Assembly (NCBI GenBank): GCA_017503235.1
Contig: JAFVTL010000045.1
Coordinates: forward strand, 1 to 64,000
Length of the DNA stretch: 64,000 nucleotides
Source of the DNA: Bacteroidaceae bacterium
Lineage (GTDB): Bacteria > Bacteroidota > Bacteroidia > Bacteroidales > Bacteroidaceae
Direction of reading: 5' to 3'
Part shown: positions 63,823 through 64,000 of the stretch, one piece after another
Numbering within the stretch: the first letter of the stretch is position 1
Layout: each line of letters opens with the position of its first letter
Translations under genes and position numbers: made by a program
Notes under the pieces: generated by a model
The model's database searches: none
What the model was told of the DNA's origin: nothing
The model's input: the letters and a program-made list of their open reading frames with translations, nothing else

Positions 63823-64000
63823 GATAATCTTTTATTTAACAGATTTGTAAATTTTGATCTATAACTCTTTAAAGCTTGTCTCTCTTATAAGAATAAAAAT
63901 CAAATATCTAACAAAATATAATAAATCCTTCTATATAAACTGATATATTGACAATATATCTAATTCCGAATAGAGTGAAGGGGTTAATGATTTCATTTTG
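63823..64000. other. AT-rich right edge, no assigned gene
   Basis: On the minus strand two frames are open from the window edge, ending at stops near 63931 and 63908, so the end of an upstream gene of the polysaccharide operon may be present. The two cannot be told apart. No promoter was recognised. Confidence 0.3.

Overview
The window looks like chromosomal DNA of a Bacteroidales gut commensal, probably Bacteroides or Phocaeicola. The evidence is the set of Bacteroidetes-specific families (LruC/DUF4842 and DUF4468 proteins, Porin_10-type porin, fimbrillin-like lipoprotein), repeated TAnnTTTG promoter elements of the Bacteroidetes type, PPi-dependent phosphofructokinase, and an arabinose operon carrying a Nudix-type AraR. 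No rRNA, tRNA, CRISPR array, integrase or transposase gene was seen. Species was not determined.

Layout. 1-1184: non-coding DNA packed with palindromes and short repeats. 1185-4758: surface cassette of a 38-residue peptide, a fimbrillin-like lipoprotein with Cys-rich 26-residue repeats, and an unknown protein. 4998-19520: mostly housekeeping genes (YgiQ-type radical SAM, acyl-CoA ligase with an XRE-cupin regulator, PlsC-like acyltransferase, pfp, membrane-anchored GH25, prmA, P5C dehydrogenase) and two envelope proteins. 19565-24832: a four-gene minus-strand operon (porin, periplasmic binding protein, Gfo/Idh/MocA oxidoreductase, DUF4421). 24921-28046: operon for a four-subunit 2-oxoacid:ferredoxin oxidoreductase with a TPR protein and a 55-residue membrane peptide. 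28047-28692: non-coding. 28693-29727: DUF4468 protein. 29837-40142: eight-gene arabinose operon. 40415-43964: galactose operon. 44059-49596: folC, dnaJ-grpE, an ABC-F ATPase with a degenerate second site, cdd. 49879-52215: GH3 lipoprotein. 52260-57722: a GT2 and two LruC paralogues. 57820-63822: part of an exopolysaccharide locus, interrupted by an MntA-HepT toxin-antitoxin pair and running off the right edge.

How the genes fit together. Aldose is mutarotated by the lipoprotein epimerase, imported by the SSS transporter, and converted by AraA, an FGGY kinase and AraD to xylulose-5-phosphate; transketolase and RpiB at the end of the same transcript connect to the pentose phosphate pathway. The galactose operon repeats the plan with GalM, an MFS permease and GalK. 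The glycosyltransferases, WcaF-like acetyltransferase, Alg13/Alg14-like pair and CMP-nonulosonate synthetase point to a surface glycan that may contain a sialic-acid-like sugar.

Three families of dispersed intergenic palindromes recur (A: 581, 6839, 12709; B: 9274, 45360; C: 7360, 49620). The points most worth following are the HepT-MntA pair with its own promoter and 4-nt overlap with an Alg14-like gene, the short peptide before the repeat lipoprotein, the half-dead ABC-F ATPase, the membrane micropeptide in the oxidoreductase operon, and the two LruC proteins with diverged AT-rich cores. All functional calls rest on reading the sequence and family knowledge; no database search was run.
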